DNA from: Ornithinibacillus halotolerans
GTDB lineage: Bacteria > Bacillota > Bacilli > Bacillales > Amphibacillaceae
Direction: 5' to 3'
Assembly: GCF_014637405.1 (NCBI RefSeq)
Contig: NZ_BMEY01000014.1
Coordinates: forward strand, 35,340-99,339
Length of the DNA: 64,000 nucleotides
The translations under genes were made by a program, and so were the position numbers. Of the stretch, positions 8,929 to 17,719 are shown piece by piece. Within the stretch, counting starts at the first letter, position 1. Each line of letters begins with the position of its first letter. The notes below the pieces were generated by a model. That model searched no databases. It was not told the origin of the DNA and was given only the letters and a program-made list of their open reading frames with translations.

Positions 8929-9687
8929 TCATATTTTCAACCATGTCAAATATGCTTGAATTATGTCATCTCCAAAAAAATAAGTAAGCAATGTTGCTAC
9001 CACAATATATGGTCCAAATGGAACAGGTTGTTTTCTTTTAATAATTCTAAACAAGATTAGTAATATCCCAATTACACTTCCAAACAAACAGGAGAGAAAA
9101 AATGCTATAAGTACTTTTTCAAGTCCTAAGACGATTCCAAGTACACCAAATAGCTTCATATCTCCAGCCCCCATACCACCACGGCTTACTATGATAATGA
9201 GTGCAATGATTCCCATTCCTGCTGCCGCTCCAACTAATGGAGACCACCATGGCTCTAATGGTGCTATAAAACTTAGAATCACAAAGAATGGTAAGAAGAA
9301 TAGTAAAATTTTGTTCGGTATAAGCATATACTTCATATCTGTGACGAATACAATTACACATAGGGAAACAAGAAATAGCGCTTTCAACAATTCAAAATTA
9401 AAACCTATCATTATATAGCTCCATGCAAATAATATTCCCGTAAGTAATTCAATCACAGGATACATATATGATATTTTCATATCGCAGTTCCGGCATTTCC
9501 CCTTTTGCAATACAAAAGATAACACCGGTATTAACTCATACCAGGCTAGTTCACGGCGACAAGAAGGACATTTTGACCGATCATTCATAAAAGTTATCTT
9601 CTTTGGTACACGCAATCCAACTACATTGAAAAAGGAACCGCACGTTAAACCGATAATAAATAAAAATAGAACTGCAAAAACTTCCAT
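8929..9687 (-). CDS. pilD: Type IV prepilin peptidase / N-methyltransferase
   Basis: 252 aa from ATG 9687, preceded by AAAGAGGTAGAGGT. A longer frame upstream adds an unlikely hydrophilic stretch. Two CxxC pairs (CPSC and CRNC) lie in the cytoplasmic methylase loop. The aspartyl protease residues are seen in VTDMKYMLIPN and in GAGDMKLFG, the GxGD-type motif. Several membrane helices follow. The enzyme cleaves prepilin leaders after glycine and methylates the new N-terminus. It lies upstream of the main pilus promoter and could also serve competence pseudopilins if the genome lacks another comC. That cannot be judged from this window. Confidence 0.93.
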   Translation of the reverse strand: MEVFAVLFLFIIGLTCGSFFNVVGLRVPKKITFMNDRSKCPSCRRELAWYELIPVLSFVLQKGKCRNCDMKISYMYPVIELLTGILFAWSYIMIGFNFELLKALFLVSLCVIVFVTDMKYMLIPNKILLFFLPFFVILSFIAPLEPWWSPLVGAAAGMGIIALIIIVSRGGMGAGDMKLFGVLGIVLGLEKVLIAFFLSCLFGSVIGILLILFRIIKRKQPVPFGPYIVVATLLTYFFGDDIIQAYLTWLKI

Positions 9688-9797
9688 ACCTCTACCTCTT
9701 TCGCCAAAATATGACTCCATTATATCATTTTTAGGCATATAGAACTACGTATTTAATGGATATTTATGGCTATTTTCTTAATATTTGTAAATAAATA

Positions 9798-9830
9798 ACC
9801 ACTGTCCTATCAAATAATAGAACAGTGGTA
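9798..9830 (-). terminator. Terminator-like hairpin after the small membrane protein gene
   Basis: Inverted repeat ACCACTGT-CTAT / ATAG-ACAGTGGT, followed on the minus strand by TTATTTATTT. It separates the upstream housekeeping block from the prepilin peptidase gene. Confidence 0.6.
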
Positions 9831-9848
9831 GATTTTAATTGTTATCTA

Positions 9849-10055
9849 TCAGTTATAGTAGCCAAATACGTGCAATAATATGACACCAACGACTACAACA
9901 CTAATCCCAATCCCAAATACTATACTTGCAGTTTTTATCTCTTTTGATTCAAACCAAGCTGAAGTGGTCACAATAATCGTGAAGATAATCCCAAAAAACA
10001 ATGCTGCTAATGGATTGGTTGGTTGGATAAAATCGTTCCAGCTAAGAAAATCCAT
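9849..10055 (-). CDS. Small two-helix membrane protein (YtpI-like?)
   Basis: 68 aa. The ATG at 10055 is preceded by AAAGGAG at the right distance; a TTG just upstream is less likely. Two hydrophobic helices (about residues 15-33 and 42-63) are joined by a short charged loop, and the C-terminus is YYN. It lies 28 bases after ytkL in the same direction, so the two are probably co-transcribed. The size and two-helix form resemble YtpI-type proteins found near nrnA/ytkL in Bacillus, but I cannot confirm this. No function is assigned. Confidence 0.65.
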   Translation of the reverse strand: MDFLSWNDFIQPTNPLAALFFGIIFTIIVTTSAWFESKEIKTASIVFGIGISVVVVGVILLHVFGYYN

Positions 10056-10083
10056 CAATACACTCCTTTAGCTAGAAAATCAA

Positions 10084-10764
10084 TTATAATTCCAGAACGC
10101 TCCCAGGTTGCATCACTTTTCCTTCACCAGTACGGAGGTTGGCAACAAATTTATTCGGGTCTTGCTCAATCACTGGGAACGTATTGTAATGGATGGGAAC
10201 AACTACTTTTGCTTGCAACCATTCTGCTGCAACTACTGCATCCTCTGGCCCCATTGTAAAATTATCCCCAATAGGAATAAACGCAAGATCAATATTATGC
10301 ATCTCTCCATACATTTTTAAATCTGTAAATAATGCTGTGTCACCTAAGTGATAAATAGTCTTATCACTAATTGTTAAGATAACACCGGCAGGCATTCCCG
10401 TATACACAGTAGTACCATCCTCTTCTGCATAGGATGAACTATGGAAAGCTTGTGTATATTTCACTTTTCCAAATTCAAACTCATATGCTCCACCTATATT
10501 CATTCCATGAGCATTCAAACCTTTCGAACCTAAGTACACGGCTAATTCATTCGGAGCAATTACTTGAGCATTATTCCTTTTTGCTATTTCTAACGTGTCC
10601 CCAACATGATCATTATGGCCATGAGTTAGTACAATAACATCAGCTTTTACTTCTTCAGCATTCAAATCGCATAAACCATTTCCTGTAATGAAAGGATCAA
10701 TTAGAATAGTATGATTATCTGTTTCAATTTTTACCACTGCATGACCGTGATAAGATATTTTCAT
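10084..10764 (-). CDS. ytkL: Metal-dependent hydrolase, UPF0173/YtkL family (MBL fold)
   Basis: 226 aa from ATG 10764, preceded by AGAGGGATG; a longer upstream frame lacks the conserved MKISYHGHA start. The metallo-beta-lactamase signature [10 protein letters not shown] binds the metal pair, with further ligands at HLGDTA and the C-terminal IHYNT. UPF0173 proteins are soluble MBL-fold hydrolases whose substrate is unsettled. Gene position near ald and ackA agrees with the ytk region of Bacillus. Confidence 0.9.
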   Translation of the reverse strand: MKISYHGHAVVKIETDNHTILIDPFITGNGLCDLNAEEVKADVIVLTHGHNDHVGDTLEIAKRNNAQVIAPNELAVYLGSKGLNAHGMNIGGAYEFEFGKVKYTQAFHSSSYAEEDGTTVYTGMPAGVILTISDKTIYHLGDTALFTDLKMYGEMHNIDLAFIPIGDNFTMGPEDAVVAAEWLQAKVVVPIHYNTFPVIEQDPNKFVANLRTGEGKVMQPGSVLEL

Positions 10765-10842
10765 TTTTTCATCCCTCTTTCTATTCATTCTCTCATTTCT
10801 ACATTCTACATTTATGTACGAATTCCTTCTTACCTAAACAAT

Positions 10843-10873
10843 AAAAGACAGCATTCTTTATAAATGCTGCCCT
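10843..10873 (-). terminator. Terminator of pspA
   Basis: GCAGCATT / AATGCTG stem followed on the minus strand by TCTTTTATTGTTT, directly after the pspA stop codon. Confidence 0.7.
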
Positions 10874-10879
10874 TCGTTA

Positions 10880-11545
10880 TTATTCTTTACCTAATGATTC
10901 TTTTAACGCTGCTAATTCATCATCCACATTCGAATCTAATTTTCTAAATTCATCATCTAATGTACGACTTTGTGTCGATAGATCTTCTGTAGTTTCTGCT
11001 TCCGCTTCATAACGTAATACTTTCTCTTCCATACGCTCAAACCCACGTCTTGATTCATCGCCACCAATTGATGACATACTGCGATTAATTTTCGTACGAG
11101 TTTTTGCAGACTCTGCTCTTGCTTTTAAGGAATCTTTCTTCAGATTCATTTCTTGATATTCTTTTTTCATTTCGTCTAGCTTACTCTTTAATACTTGAGA
11201 GTCGTTGGCAGCTTGCTCATAGGATTGTTGTAATAAGTTAGCTTGATTTTCATAATCATTCTTTTCTTGCAATGCTCTTCTAGCTAGGTCATCCTCACCA
11301 GCCAGGATTGCTTTCTCTGCTTGTGACTGCCTTTTCTCAACCATTGCTTGGGCATCTTCTGCTTTACGCTTTAGAATTTTTTCATTAGCAATTTGCTTCG
11401 CTACTGCAGCCTCTGCCTCGCGAATATCTTCACCCATGTCCCGTAAAAATTGATCTAACATTTTCACCGGATCTTCTGCTTTATCTAGCATCGCATTTAA
11501 TTCAGAGCTAACAACTGTCTTCACTCTCTTAAAAAATTTAAACAT
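10880..11545 (-). CDS. pspA: PspA/IM30 family membrane-stress protein
   Basis: 221 aa from ATG 11545, with GGAGG 6 bases upstream; a GTG two codons earlier overlaps the ribosome binding site. The protein begins MFKFFKRVKTVVSSEL, an amphipathic helix, and is almost wholly coiled coil with the PspA pattern (DPVKMLDQFLRDMGED). Such proteins assemble as ESCRT-III-like rods on stressed membranes. It is a single-gene unit with its own terminator, next to the divergent M24 peptidase gene. Confidence 0.9.
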   Translation of the reverse strand: MFKFFKRVKTVVSSELNAMLDKAEDPVKMLDQFLRDMGEDIREAEAAVAKQIANEKILKRKAEDAQAMVEKRQSQAEKAILAGEDDLARRALQEKNDYENQANLLQQSYEQAANDSQVLKSKLDEMKKEYQEMNLKKDSLKARAESAKTRTKINRSMSSIGGDESRRGFERMEEKVLRYEAEAETTEDLSTQSRTLDDEFRKLDSNVDDELAALKESLGKE

Positions 11546-11682
11546 AAGCACCCTCCATATAATTTAAATTTTACTTTCTACCTTTTATACGATAAAAAAA
11601 CAGAATGGTTTCATATTTTTTTTCAAAGTTGGAATTATTTCTTTGTACGTTTATAATGATAGTATTAAATGAGGTGATATGA

Positions 11683-12780
11683 ATGTCAAATAGAATGGAA
11701 GCATTAGTACAAGAACTATCCAAAAATCAATTAGACAGTATATTAATTACATCCCCAGCAAATATCTACTATGTAAGTAATTATTATACTGATCCACATG
11801 AAAGAGTTGTTGCTGTATACGCAACGTTACATCATGATCCTATTCTCATCCTCCCAGCCATGGAAGCAGAAGATGCAAAAGCTGCAGGATGGAGTTATGC
11901 CATGATAGATTATCATGATCACGAAAATCCTTGGGAACTATTTTTAACATTTCTAAAAGAGAATGGAAAAATACCCCAATCACTTGGTGTCGAAGAAGAT
12001 TATCTATCATTAAGTAGGTATTCAAGCTTAAAAGAAATTCTTCCAAGTACAGAGATTAAAAATGCACAAGAAGTATTAGCATTATTACGAGTAATTAAAA
12101 CAACTAATGAATACGAATCTTTAAAGAAAGCTGCAGAACTTGCAGATTTCGGTATTCAAACAGGAATTCAAGCCTTAAAAGAAGGGATTACCGAGCTTGA
12201 AGTAATTGCTGAAATTGAATACGAACTAAAAAAACAAGGTGTACAAGCTATGTCATTCTCCACAATGGTCTTGTTCGGTGATAAAGCAGCATCTCCACAC
12301 GGTACACCCGGATCACGAAAACTAGTTCCTGGAGATTTGGTTTTATTTGACCTAGGGGTAATATATGAAGGGTATTGTTCCGATATTACAAGAACTGTTG
12401 CATATAAGTCAGTCAATGAAGAACAACAAAAAATCTATAATACCGTTTTAGAAGGTCAATTAAAAGCAATAGAAGCTTCTCTTCTTGGGAACGCAGTAGG
12501 TAATATTGATAAAGCTGCCCGCGATCATATCGAGTCTTGTGGATACGGACAATATTTTAACCATCGAATCGGACATGGACTCGGTATCGAAACACATGAA
12601 TATCCTTCGTTACATGGGAATAATACATTACCACTCCAAGAGGGAATGTGTTATACGATTGAACCTGGAATCTATGTACCTAAAGTAGCAGGAGTTCGAA
12701 TTGAAGACATGATTTTCATGACTAAAGATGGTGCAGAAATATTAACGAAGTTTCCTAAGGAATTACAGATTATTGAATAA
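11683..12780 (+). CDS. M24-family Xaa-Pro aminopeptidase/dipeptidase
   Basis: 365 aa. A creatinase-type N-terminal domain (about 1-125) precedes the pita-bread catalytic domain. The five metal ligands of M24 peptidases are visible: Asp in VLFDLG, Asp in YCSDITR, His in GHGLG, Glu in TIEPG and Glu in GVRIED. It hydrolyses Xaa-Pro peptides using two metal ions in the cytoplasm. The ATG follows GAGGTGAT. It has the size of the YqhT/YkvY proteins of B. subtilis, but I cannot say which one it matches. Confidence 0.9.
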   Translation: MSNRMEALVQELSKNQLDSILITSPANIYYVSNYYTDPHERVVAVYATLHHDPILILPAMEAEDAKAAGWSYAMIDYHDHENPWELFLTFLKENGKIPQSLGVEEDYLSLSRYSSLKEILPSTEIKNAQEVLALLRVIKTTNEYESLKKAAELADFGIQTGIQALKEGITELEVIAEIEYELKKQGVQAMSFSTMVLFGDKAASPHGTPGSRKLVPGDLVLFDLGVIYEGYCSDITRTVAYKSVNEEQQKIYNTVLEGQLKAIEASLLGNAVGNIDKAARDHIESCGYGQYFNHRIGHGLGIETHEYPSLHGNNTLPLQEGMCYTIEPGIYVPKVAGVRIEDMIFMTKDGAEILTKFPKELQIIE

Positions 12781-12785
12781 GTATT

Positions 12786-12823
12786 AAGGGGTACTCTCTA
12801 ATTTTTGAGTGTACCCCTTTTTA
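12786..12823. terminator. Bidirectional terminator between the M24 peptidase gene and ald
   Basis: AAGGGGTAC-CTC / GAG-GTACCCCTT stem with T-rich flanks on both sides, between convergent genes. Confidence 0.85.
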
Positions 12824-12825
12824 TA

Positions 12826-13941
12826 TTACACGAACACATCACTTGGATCTTTATATTCTAAACTATGAGCATCAGCTACTGCTTTATAGGTGACATAGCC
12901 ACCCATTGTATTTAATCCTTTTAGTAAGGCTGGATTACTCACACATGCGTCACGATAACCTTTATTAGCAATTTGAAGTGCATAAGGAATGGTTACATTC
13001 GTTAATCCTATCGTTGCGGTTCTTGGTACTCCACCTGGCATATTTGCAACGGAATAATGTAGCACACCGTGTTTCGTATAGGTTGGATTGTCATGGGTCG
13101 TAATTCGGTCACTTGTTTCAAAAATTCCGCCTTGATCAATCGCCACATCAACGATTACAGAGCCCTCTGACATTCTCTTTACCATTTCTTCGGTAACTAA
13201 TTTTGGTGCTTTTGCTCCAGGGATAAGCACAGCTCCAATTACTAAATCCGATTGGGCTACACATTCTGCTATATTCATCGGGTTTGACATCATTGTATTT
13301 ATTGAAGAACCGAACGTATCATCGAGATATCGAAGCCGATCTGGATTTAAATCTAATATCGTTACATTCGCACCAAGACCAACTGCAATCTTAGCAGCAT
13401 TCATTCCAACTACCCCACCACCAATAATCGTCACATTGGCACGTTTTACTCCTGGAATCCCTGCGAGTAATATACCTTTTCCACCTTTAGGTTTTTCAAG
13501 GAACTGTGCACCAATTTGAGCGGCCATTCTACCTGCAACTTCACTCATCGGAGTTAATAATGGTAATGTACCATTTGCTGCTTGAACCGTTTCATAAGCT
13601 AATCCAATAACCTTCTTTTCTAATAACTTACGAGTTAATTCAGGCTCTGCTGCTAAATGTAAGTATGTAAATAAAATTTGTCCATCATAAAAGTAATCAT
13701 ATTCTTCTGGGAGTGGTTCCTTTACTTTCAAGACCATTTCCTGTGCCCAAGCATCTTTTGGATTATTTACAATTACTGCCCCTGCATCGATATATTCTTC
13801 ATCTGCAAATCCAGACCCCAATCCAGCTTCTGTTTCGATATATATTTCATGACCAGCATTTTTTAAGGTAAGTACCCCAGCTGGAGTTATAGCAACTCTA
13901 TTTTCATTATTTTTAATTTCCTTTGGAATCCCGATCTTCAA
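12826..13941 (-). CDS. ald: Alanine dehydrogenase
   Basis: 371 aa. I chose the TTG at 13941 because it gives [10 protein letters not shown], the usual start of the family, and has AAGGTG 6 bases upstream. A GTG three codons earlier would add an atypical MFQ. The enzyme converts L-alanine and NAD+ to pyruvate, ammonia and NADH and is needed for efficient sporulation in Bacillus. The NAD-binding glycine motif [13 protein letters not shown], the catalytic region [10 protein letters not shown] and the segment [12 protein letters not shown] are conserved. It is a monocistronic gene. Confidence 0.95.
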   Translation of the reverse strand: MKIGIPKEIKNNENRVAITPAGVLTLKNAGHEIYIETEAGLGSGFADEEYIDAGAVIVNNPKDAWAQEMVLKVKEPLPEEYDYFYDGQILFTYLHLAAEPELTRKLLEKKVIGLAYETVQAANGTLPLLTPMSEVAGRMAAQIGAQFLEKPKGGKGILLAGIPGVKRANVTIIGGGVVGMNAAKIAVGLGANVTILDLNPDRLRYLDDTFGSSINTMMSNPMNIAECVAQSDLVIGAVLIPGAKAPKLVTEEMVKRMSEGSVIVDVAIDQGGIFETSDRITTHDNPTYTKHGVLHYSVANMPGGVPRTATIGLTNVTIPYALQIANKGYRDACVSNPALLKGLNTMGGYVTYKAVADAHSLEYKDPSDVFV

Positions 13942-14029
13942 TTGGAACACCTTCCCTTTTATAAATTGTAACCCTCTACATTATAATTAATATTTAATAT
14001 TAATACTATTATTAACATACTGTAAAATG

Positions 14030-14069
14030 AATAAACAACCTACCTTATTTCTAAGATAGATTGTTTATT
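14030..14069 (-). terminator. Long hairpin downstream of the 51-aa gene
   Basis: An 18-base-pair stem with a GAAA tetraloop (on the minus strand) and only two G-U pairs, ending in a TTGTTTATT tract. It begins 10 bases after the stop codon of the small gene. Confidence 0.75.
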
Positions 14070-14078
14070 AAACCTATA

Positions 14079-14234
14079 TTAATTTTTACGATTATTAAAT
14101 GTCCATATACTTTTGTTATTATGCAGTTGATCTTCAACAGCACCACTTTGATAACTCTCAAAGAGCTGGTTTTTTACAGCGGATACACCACTTGGGTCTT
14201 CCACTAATTTGTGTTTATTATTTTTCTTAGCCAT
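14079..14234 (-). CDS. Unrecognised 51-aa basic protein
   Basis: The ATG at 14234 is preceded by a textbook GGAGGTGATTCC site. The reading frame gives MAKKNNKHKLVEDPSG..., ending ...IWTFNNRKN, and is followed by a strong hairpin. The protein is hydrophilic, with a basic Lys/Asn/His N-terminus, no cysteine and no membrane segment. Size and composition are reminiscent of minor small acid-soluble spore proteins, but I do not recognise a specific family. The ribosome binding site and terminator make it a real gene with good confidence. Function is unknown. Confidence 0.8.
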   Translation of the reverse strand: MAKKNNKHKLVEDPSGVSAVKNQLFESYQSGAVEDQLHNNKSIWTFNNRKN

Positions 14235-14297
14235 GGAATCACCTCCATTTATAGTTTGTACTTAATTTGTCATTAAAAGCATGGCTAGTTTTACCAA

Positions 14298-14312
14298 ATG
14301 AAAGCGTTTTTA
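14298..14312 (+). promoter_or_regulatory. cre-like CcpA operator upstream of uspA
   Basis: ATGAAAGCGTTTTTA matches the WTGNAANCGNWNNCW cre consensus at all but one position. It lies 40 bases before the uspA start, just upstream of a TATAAT-like -10 element, a place where CcpA would block transcription. ccpA itself is encoded at 37.5-38.5 kb. Confidence 0.6.
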
Positions 14313-14351
14313 CGTTATAATTAAATTGTACTTAAGAAAGGGGAGAATAAA

Positions 14352-14786
14352 ATGAATACCGAATATAAAAATATTTTAGTAGCCATTGATGGGTCGAAAG
14401 CTTCTGAAAATGCATTTAACAAAGCATTAGACATTGTGAAAAGAAATAATGCTCATTTAATTATTGCACATGTTATTGAGTATCGTTCGTTTGCTTATGC
14501 TGATTCCTATAATGGAACATTAGCAGAACAAGCTGAAGAATATGCAAAAGATCTTGTCGACAGTTATGTGGAGAGTGCAACTGAAGTCGGAATTACAAAT
14601 ATCTCCCGTTGTATTGAATATGGTTCACCGAAAGTGAAGATTACGAAAGATATACCGAAATTGTTTGAAATTGATTTAATTATTTGTGGTGCTACAGGAA
14701 TGAATGCAGTGGAACGTTTTTTAATTGGAAGTGTTTCAGAAGGCATTACAAGATATGCACCATGTGATGTATTGGTTGTTAGATAA
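14352..14786 (+). CDS. Universal stress protein UspA family
   Basis: 144 aa, a single Usp domain. The N-terminus YKNILVAIDGSKASENA and the C-terminal ATP-binding motif GATGMNAVERFLIGSVS (G2xG9xGS type) indicate the ATP-binding subclass. The ribosome binding site AAAGGGGAG precedes the ATG. It is convergent with ackA, with which it shares a terminator. The cre-like site in its promoter region suggests glucose repression. Its exact stress role is not predictable. Confidence 0.92.
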   Translation: MNTEYKNILVAIDGSKASENAFNKALDIVKRNNAHLIIAHVIEYRSFAYADSYNGTLAEQAEEYAKDLVDSYVESATEVGITNISRCIEYGSPKVKITKDIPKLFEIDLIICGATGMNAVERFLIGSVSEGITRYAPCDVLVVR

Positions 14787-14794
14787 AGAAAATA

Positions 14795-14831
14795 AAAAAG
14801 GTTTTGGTGTTTAATTACACCAAAACCTTTT
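14795..14831. terminator. Bidirectional terminator between uspA and ackA
   Basis: AAAAGGTTTTGGTGT / ACACCAAAACCTTTT stem flanked by A/T runs on both sides, between convergent genes. Confidence 0.9.
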
Positions 14832-14834
14832 TCT

Positions 14835-16022
14835 TTATTTAGAAAGTCTTACTGTATCTCTTGCTATCATTACTTCTTCGTTTGTTGGGATGACCATTAC
14901 TTTTACTGGGGAATGTGGGTAGCTAATGAACTTTTCTTTCCCTCTTGCTGTTTGATTTAACATTGGATCCCAATAAATTCCCATGAATTCTAAACCATTT
15001 AAAACTTTTGCTCGAATAACATCACTATTTTCTCCGACACCTGCCGTGAAAATAACTGCATCTAATCCAGACATTCTTGCAGCATAAGAGCCAATATATT
15101 TATGGATTCTTGCGGCAAACACATCTAGTGCTAATTCAGCACGTTCATTCGATTGCGCCTGTTCTTCTATATCTCTTAAATCACTTGAGAACCCAGATAA
15201 GGCAAGCATACCACTTTCTTTATTTAAAACATTCACTACTTCTTCCGCTGTCTTTCCTGTTTTTTCCATAATATAAGGGATTAAAGCTGGGTCAATATTA
15301 CCTGAACGGGTTCCCATAGTTACTCCTGCTAATGGTGTGAAGCCCATAGAAGTATCGATGGACTTACCACCTTTAATTGCAGCAACACTTGCCCCATTTC
15401 CTAAGTGACAAGAGATTAAACGTAATTCTTCAATTGGCTTATCCAACATTTCCGCAGCTCGTTGAGACACATATTTATGTGATGTGCCATGGAAGCCATA
15501 TTTTCGAATACCATATTTCTTATAATACTCAAATGGCAAACTATACAAATAAGCACTTGGTGCCATCGTTTGGTGAAAGGCTGTGTCGAACACAACTACC
15601 ATCGGGATATTAGGTAAAATCTCCTTAAACGCACGAATTCCTGTTAAGTTTGCCGGATTGTGAAGAGGTGCAAGTTCTGACACTTCCTCAATTTCCTTAA
15701 TTACTTCATCTGTAACTAAAACTGAATCATTAAATTTCTCTCCACCATGTACTACTCGGTGTCCAACTGCATCAATCTCCTCAAGGGACTGAATAACTCC
15801 TGATTGAGTTAGTTTTGCTAGCAGCATTTCAACTGCAACTTCATGATTCGGGATATTCGTAGTAGTTTTATCTTTATTCTCATTTATTTCAATTGTAAAT
15901 ATAGATTCAGGTAAGCCAATTCTTTCTACTAATCCTTTCGCTACTACTGTTTCTGCTGGCATTTGAATGAGTTGAAACTTTAATGAAGAACTCCCAGCAT
16001 TGATTGCTAAAACATTTTTCAC
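14835..16022 (-). CDS. ackA: Acetate kinase
   Basis: 395 aa with a GTG start behind GGAGTG. The phosphate-binding [11 protein letters not shown] near the N-terminus, [22 protein letters not shown] and the C-terminal FTAGVGENS region are all family signatures. It interconverts acetyl phosphate and ADP with acetate and ATP, the last step of overflow metabolism. It lies 6 bases after ytxK and is probably co-transcribed from the ytxK promoter, as in B. subtilis. Confidence 0.97.
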   Translation of the reverse strand: MKNVLAINAGSSSLKFQLIQMPAETVVAKGLVERIGLPESIFTIEINENKDKTTTNIPNHEVAVEMLLAKLTQSGVIQSLEEIDAVGHRVVHGGEKFNDSVLVTDEVIKEIEEVSELAPLHNPANLTGIRAFKEILPNIPMVVVFDTAFHQTMAPSAYLYSLPFEYYKKYGIRKYGFHGTSHKYVSQRAAEMLDKPIEELRLISCHLGNGASVAAIKGGKSIDTSMGFTPLAGVTMGTRSGNIDPALIPYIMEKTGKTAEEVVNVLNKESGMLALSGFSSDLRDIEEQAQSNERAELALDVFAARIHKYIGSYAARMSGLDAVIFTAGVGENSDVIRAKVLNGLEFMGIYWDPMLNQTARGKEKFISYPHSPVKVMVIPTNEEVMIARDTVRLSK

Positions 16023-16028
16023 GGTTGT

Positions 16029-17021
16029 TCACTCCTGTTGTTCATGATATTCTACAAACCAATTATTCATTTTCCCTAGGATATCTTCCATTGCACGGGA
16101 ATTTTTTAATGATGGAAGTTGTGCTAATAATGGTTGTTTAGGTCCTTCTGTATTGTTCCCTTTCTTTTGCAGGATTAAAATACATTTTGCATTTTTCTTA
16201 GACTGGAATGCACTATCTGGTAACTGGATAACCCCAATGATATGTGCATTTTTCTGAATAAATGCGTGAAACTTATCAGAACCTTCTCCATCAAAAATAA
16301 AATTAGGAACCATTAATACTAAATAACCACCTGGATTCGTATAATTCATGCTTTGTTCAATAAATAATAAATGAGAGAAGGAATGTCCTTCCTCTGCTTT
16401 TAATTCAAACGTACTCGCACGAATATCATCTGGATAATAGCCAACTGGTAAATCCGAGACAATTAAATCAACTGGATCTAATAAAAACGGACGAAGACTA
16501 TCTTGATGGAAAAATTCAATCGTTGTTTTTTGTAAATTTGCACTTACTAGAGCTAGTTGTAACAATGTAGGATCTACTTCACTAGCGTATGCTTCTGTTT
16601 CTTTTTCTAATTGCGAAATTACGGTTGTTAATAAATTCCCAGTCCCTGATGCTGGATCAAAGACTCTCACCTGTTTGTAATTTACCATTAGTTTTTGTGC
16701 TATATATCCTATAACTAGCCCAATTGCTTCTGGTGTAATCAAGTGTTGCTGTTGTGTATTATCTTTCATACCTTTTAGAATAGAGAATTGGATCGCTTTT
16801 CTTATTTCCGATGTGTCATATTCTTCTAACTTGATCTTCTCTATTGCATTATGTAATTTATGAGTTAGTATGTCATCAAGTGACTCATCCGCCCCTTGGA
16901 AAAATAATGTTTCAAGTGTGATAATTAAACTATCTAAATAAGGCTCATGTAAATGGCTCTCAATTGTCTTTGTAGTTTCGTCCATCCATTCAAATAAATA
17001 CTCAACCTTCGTTTTTTCCAT
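16029..17021 (-). CDS. ytxK: Class I SAM-dependent methyltransferase, YtxK
   Basis: 330 aa from ATG 17021, behind GGAGGAATGACT. A longer frame reaches into the tpx terminator and is rejected because the promoter lies inside that extension. The core has VFDPASGTGNLLT (SAM-binding motif I) and VSDLPVGYYP, an N6-adenine-methylase-like DPPY variant. The layout resembles the M subunit of type I restriction systems, but no R or S subunit is nearby. Syntenic with ytxK beside ackA and tpx. The substrate is unknown. Confidence 0.9.
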   Translation of the reverse strand: MEKTKVEYLFEWMDETTKTIESHLHEPYLDSLIITLETLFFQGADESLDDILTHKLHNAIEKIKLEEYDTSEIRKAIQFSILKGMKDNTQQQHLITPEAIGLVIGYIAQKLMVNYKQVRVFDPASGTGNLLTTVISQLEKETEAYASEVDPTLLQLALVSANLQKTTIEFFHQDSLRPFLLDPVDLIVSDLPVGYYPDDIRASTFELKAEEGHSFSHLLFIEQSMNYTNPGGYLVLMVPNFIFDGEGSDKFHAFIQKNAHIIGVIQLPDSAFQSKKNAKCILILQKKGNNTEGPKQPLLAQLPSLKNSRAMEDILGKMNNWFVEYHEQQE

Positions 17022-17051
17022 AGTCATTCCTCCGTTCATCGAACCTGTTAT

Positions 17052-17081
17052 ATTGTACCAAATCATAGGTGAACTGTACAA
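17052..17081 (-). promoter_or_regulatory. Sigma-A-type promoter for ytxK-ackA
   Basis: TTGTAC, an 18-base spacer and TACAAT on the minus strand, about 30 bases before the ytxK start. It lies between the tpx terminator and ytxK. Confidence 0.55.
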
Positions 17082-17111
17082 AATAATGTTTATAACAGAT
17101 TTAAACAAATA

Positions 17112-17143
17112 ATAAAAGCCTCCCTCATTTAGGAGACTTTTAT
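17112..17143 (-). terminator. Terminator of tpx
   Basis: ATAAAAG-CTCC / GGAG-CTTTTAT stem just after the tpx stop codon, upstream of the ytxK promoter. Confidence 0.75.
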
Positions 17144-17146
17144 ACA

Positions 17147-17647
17147 TTATTCGGCTTTTCTTGCTGCTTCTAGAGCTTTATCATAGTCTGGATGGTTCGT
17201 CACTTCATTAACATATTCTACATATGTAACCTTATCATTGGAATCAACAACAAAGATAGAACGAGCTAACAAACGCAATTCTTTTATTAACACGCCATAA
17301 TTCTCACCAAAGTTACCTTCTCTATGATCGGAAAGTAAATTCAAACTCTCGACATTGTTTACTTCACGCCAACGCTTTTGAGCAAAAGGTAAATCCATAC
17401 TAACCGTTAAAACTTGTACATTTTCTAACTGTTTTGCTTCTTCGTTGAAACGATTTGTTTGAATAGAGCATACTCCAGTATCAATCGAAGGAACTACACT
17501 TATTAATTTAATCTTCCCTTTGTAATCTGAAAGAGTTTTTTCTTCTAGATCATTATTTAACACTGTAAAATCTGGTGCCTGATCCCCTACTTTTAACTCG
17601 CTACCTAATAATGTAACCGGATCTCCACCAAAAGTAACTTGTACCAT
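17147..17647 (-). CDS. tpx: Thiol peroxidase (Tpx) lacking the resolving cysteine
   Basis: 166 aa, normal length. The peroxidatic cysteine is Cys60 in SIDTGVCS. At residue 94, where typical 2-Cys Tpx has the resolving Cys in RWC, this protein has RWR (codon CGT, one base from TGT). It contains no other cysteine, so the usual intramolecular disulfide cannot form. The remainder (APDFTVL, LLSDHREGNFGENYGV, RLLARSIFVVD) is well conserved, so the gene is intact. It would reduce peroxides with an external thiol partner; that mechanism is inference. It has its own promoter and terminator. Confidence 0.95.
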   Translation of the reverse strand: MVQVTFGGDPVTLLGSELKVGDQAPDFTVLNNDLEEKTLSDYKGKIKLISVVPSIDTGVCSIQTNRFNEEAKQLENVQVLTVSMDLPFAQKRWREVNNVESLNLLSDHREGNFGENYGVLIKELRLLARSIFVVDSNDKVTYVEYVNEVTNHPDYDKALEAARKAE

Positions 17648-17679
17648 ATTACTCCTCCCTTTCCTGAGTGATTAATTCT

Positions 17680-17709
17680 ATTATAGTAAATTTATCCTCT
17701 AATTACCAA
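17680..17709 (-). promoter_or_regulatory. Promoter of tpx
   Basis: TTGGTA, an 18-base spacer and TATAAT on the minus strand, about 33 bases before the tpx start codon. Confidence 0.6.
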
Positions 17710-17719
17710 GTCTTGTGAA

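Noticed and set aside
1..9687. Reading the pil genes as a comG competence operon
   Set aside because: PilT, PilM and PilN are present and the ComGC-G pseudopilin series is not seen.
16029..17021. YtxK as the methyltransferase subunit of a type I restriction-modification system
   Set aside because: No R or S subunit nearby, shorter than HsdM, and strict synteny with housekeeping ytxK-ackA.
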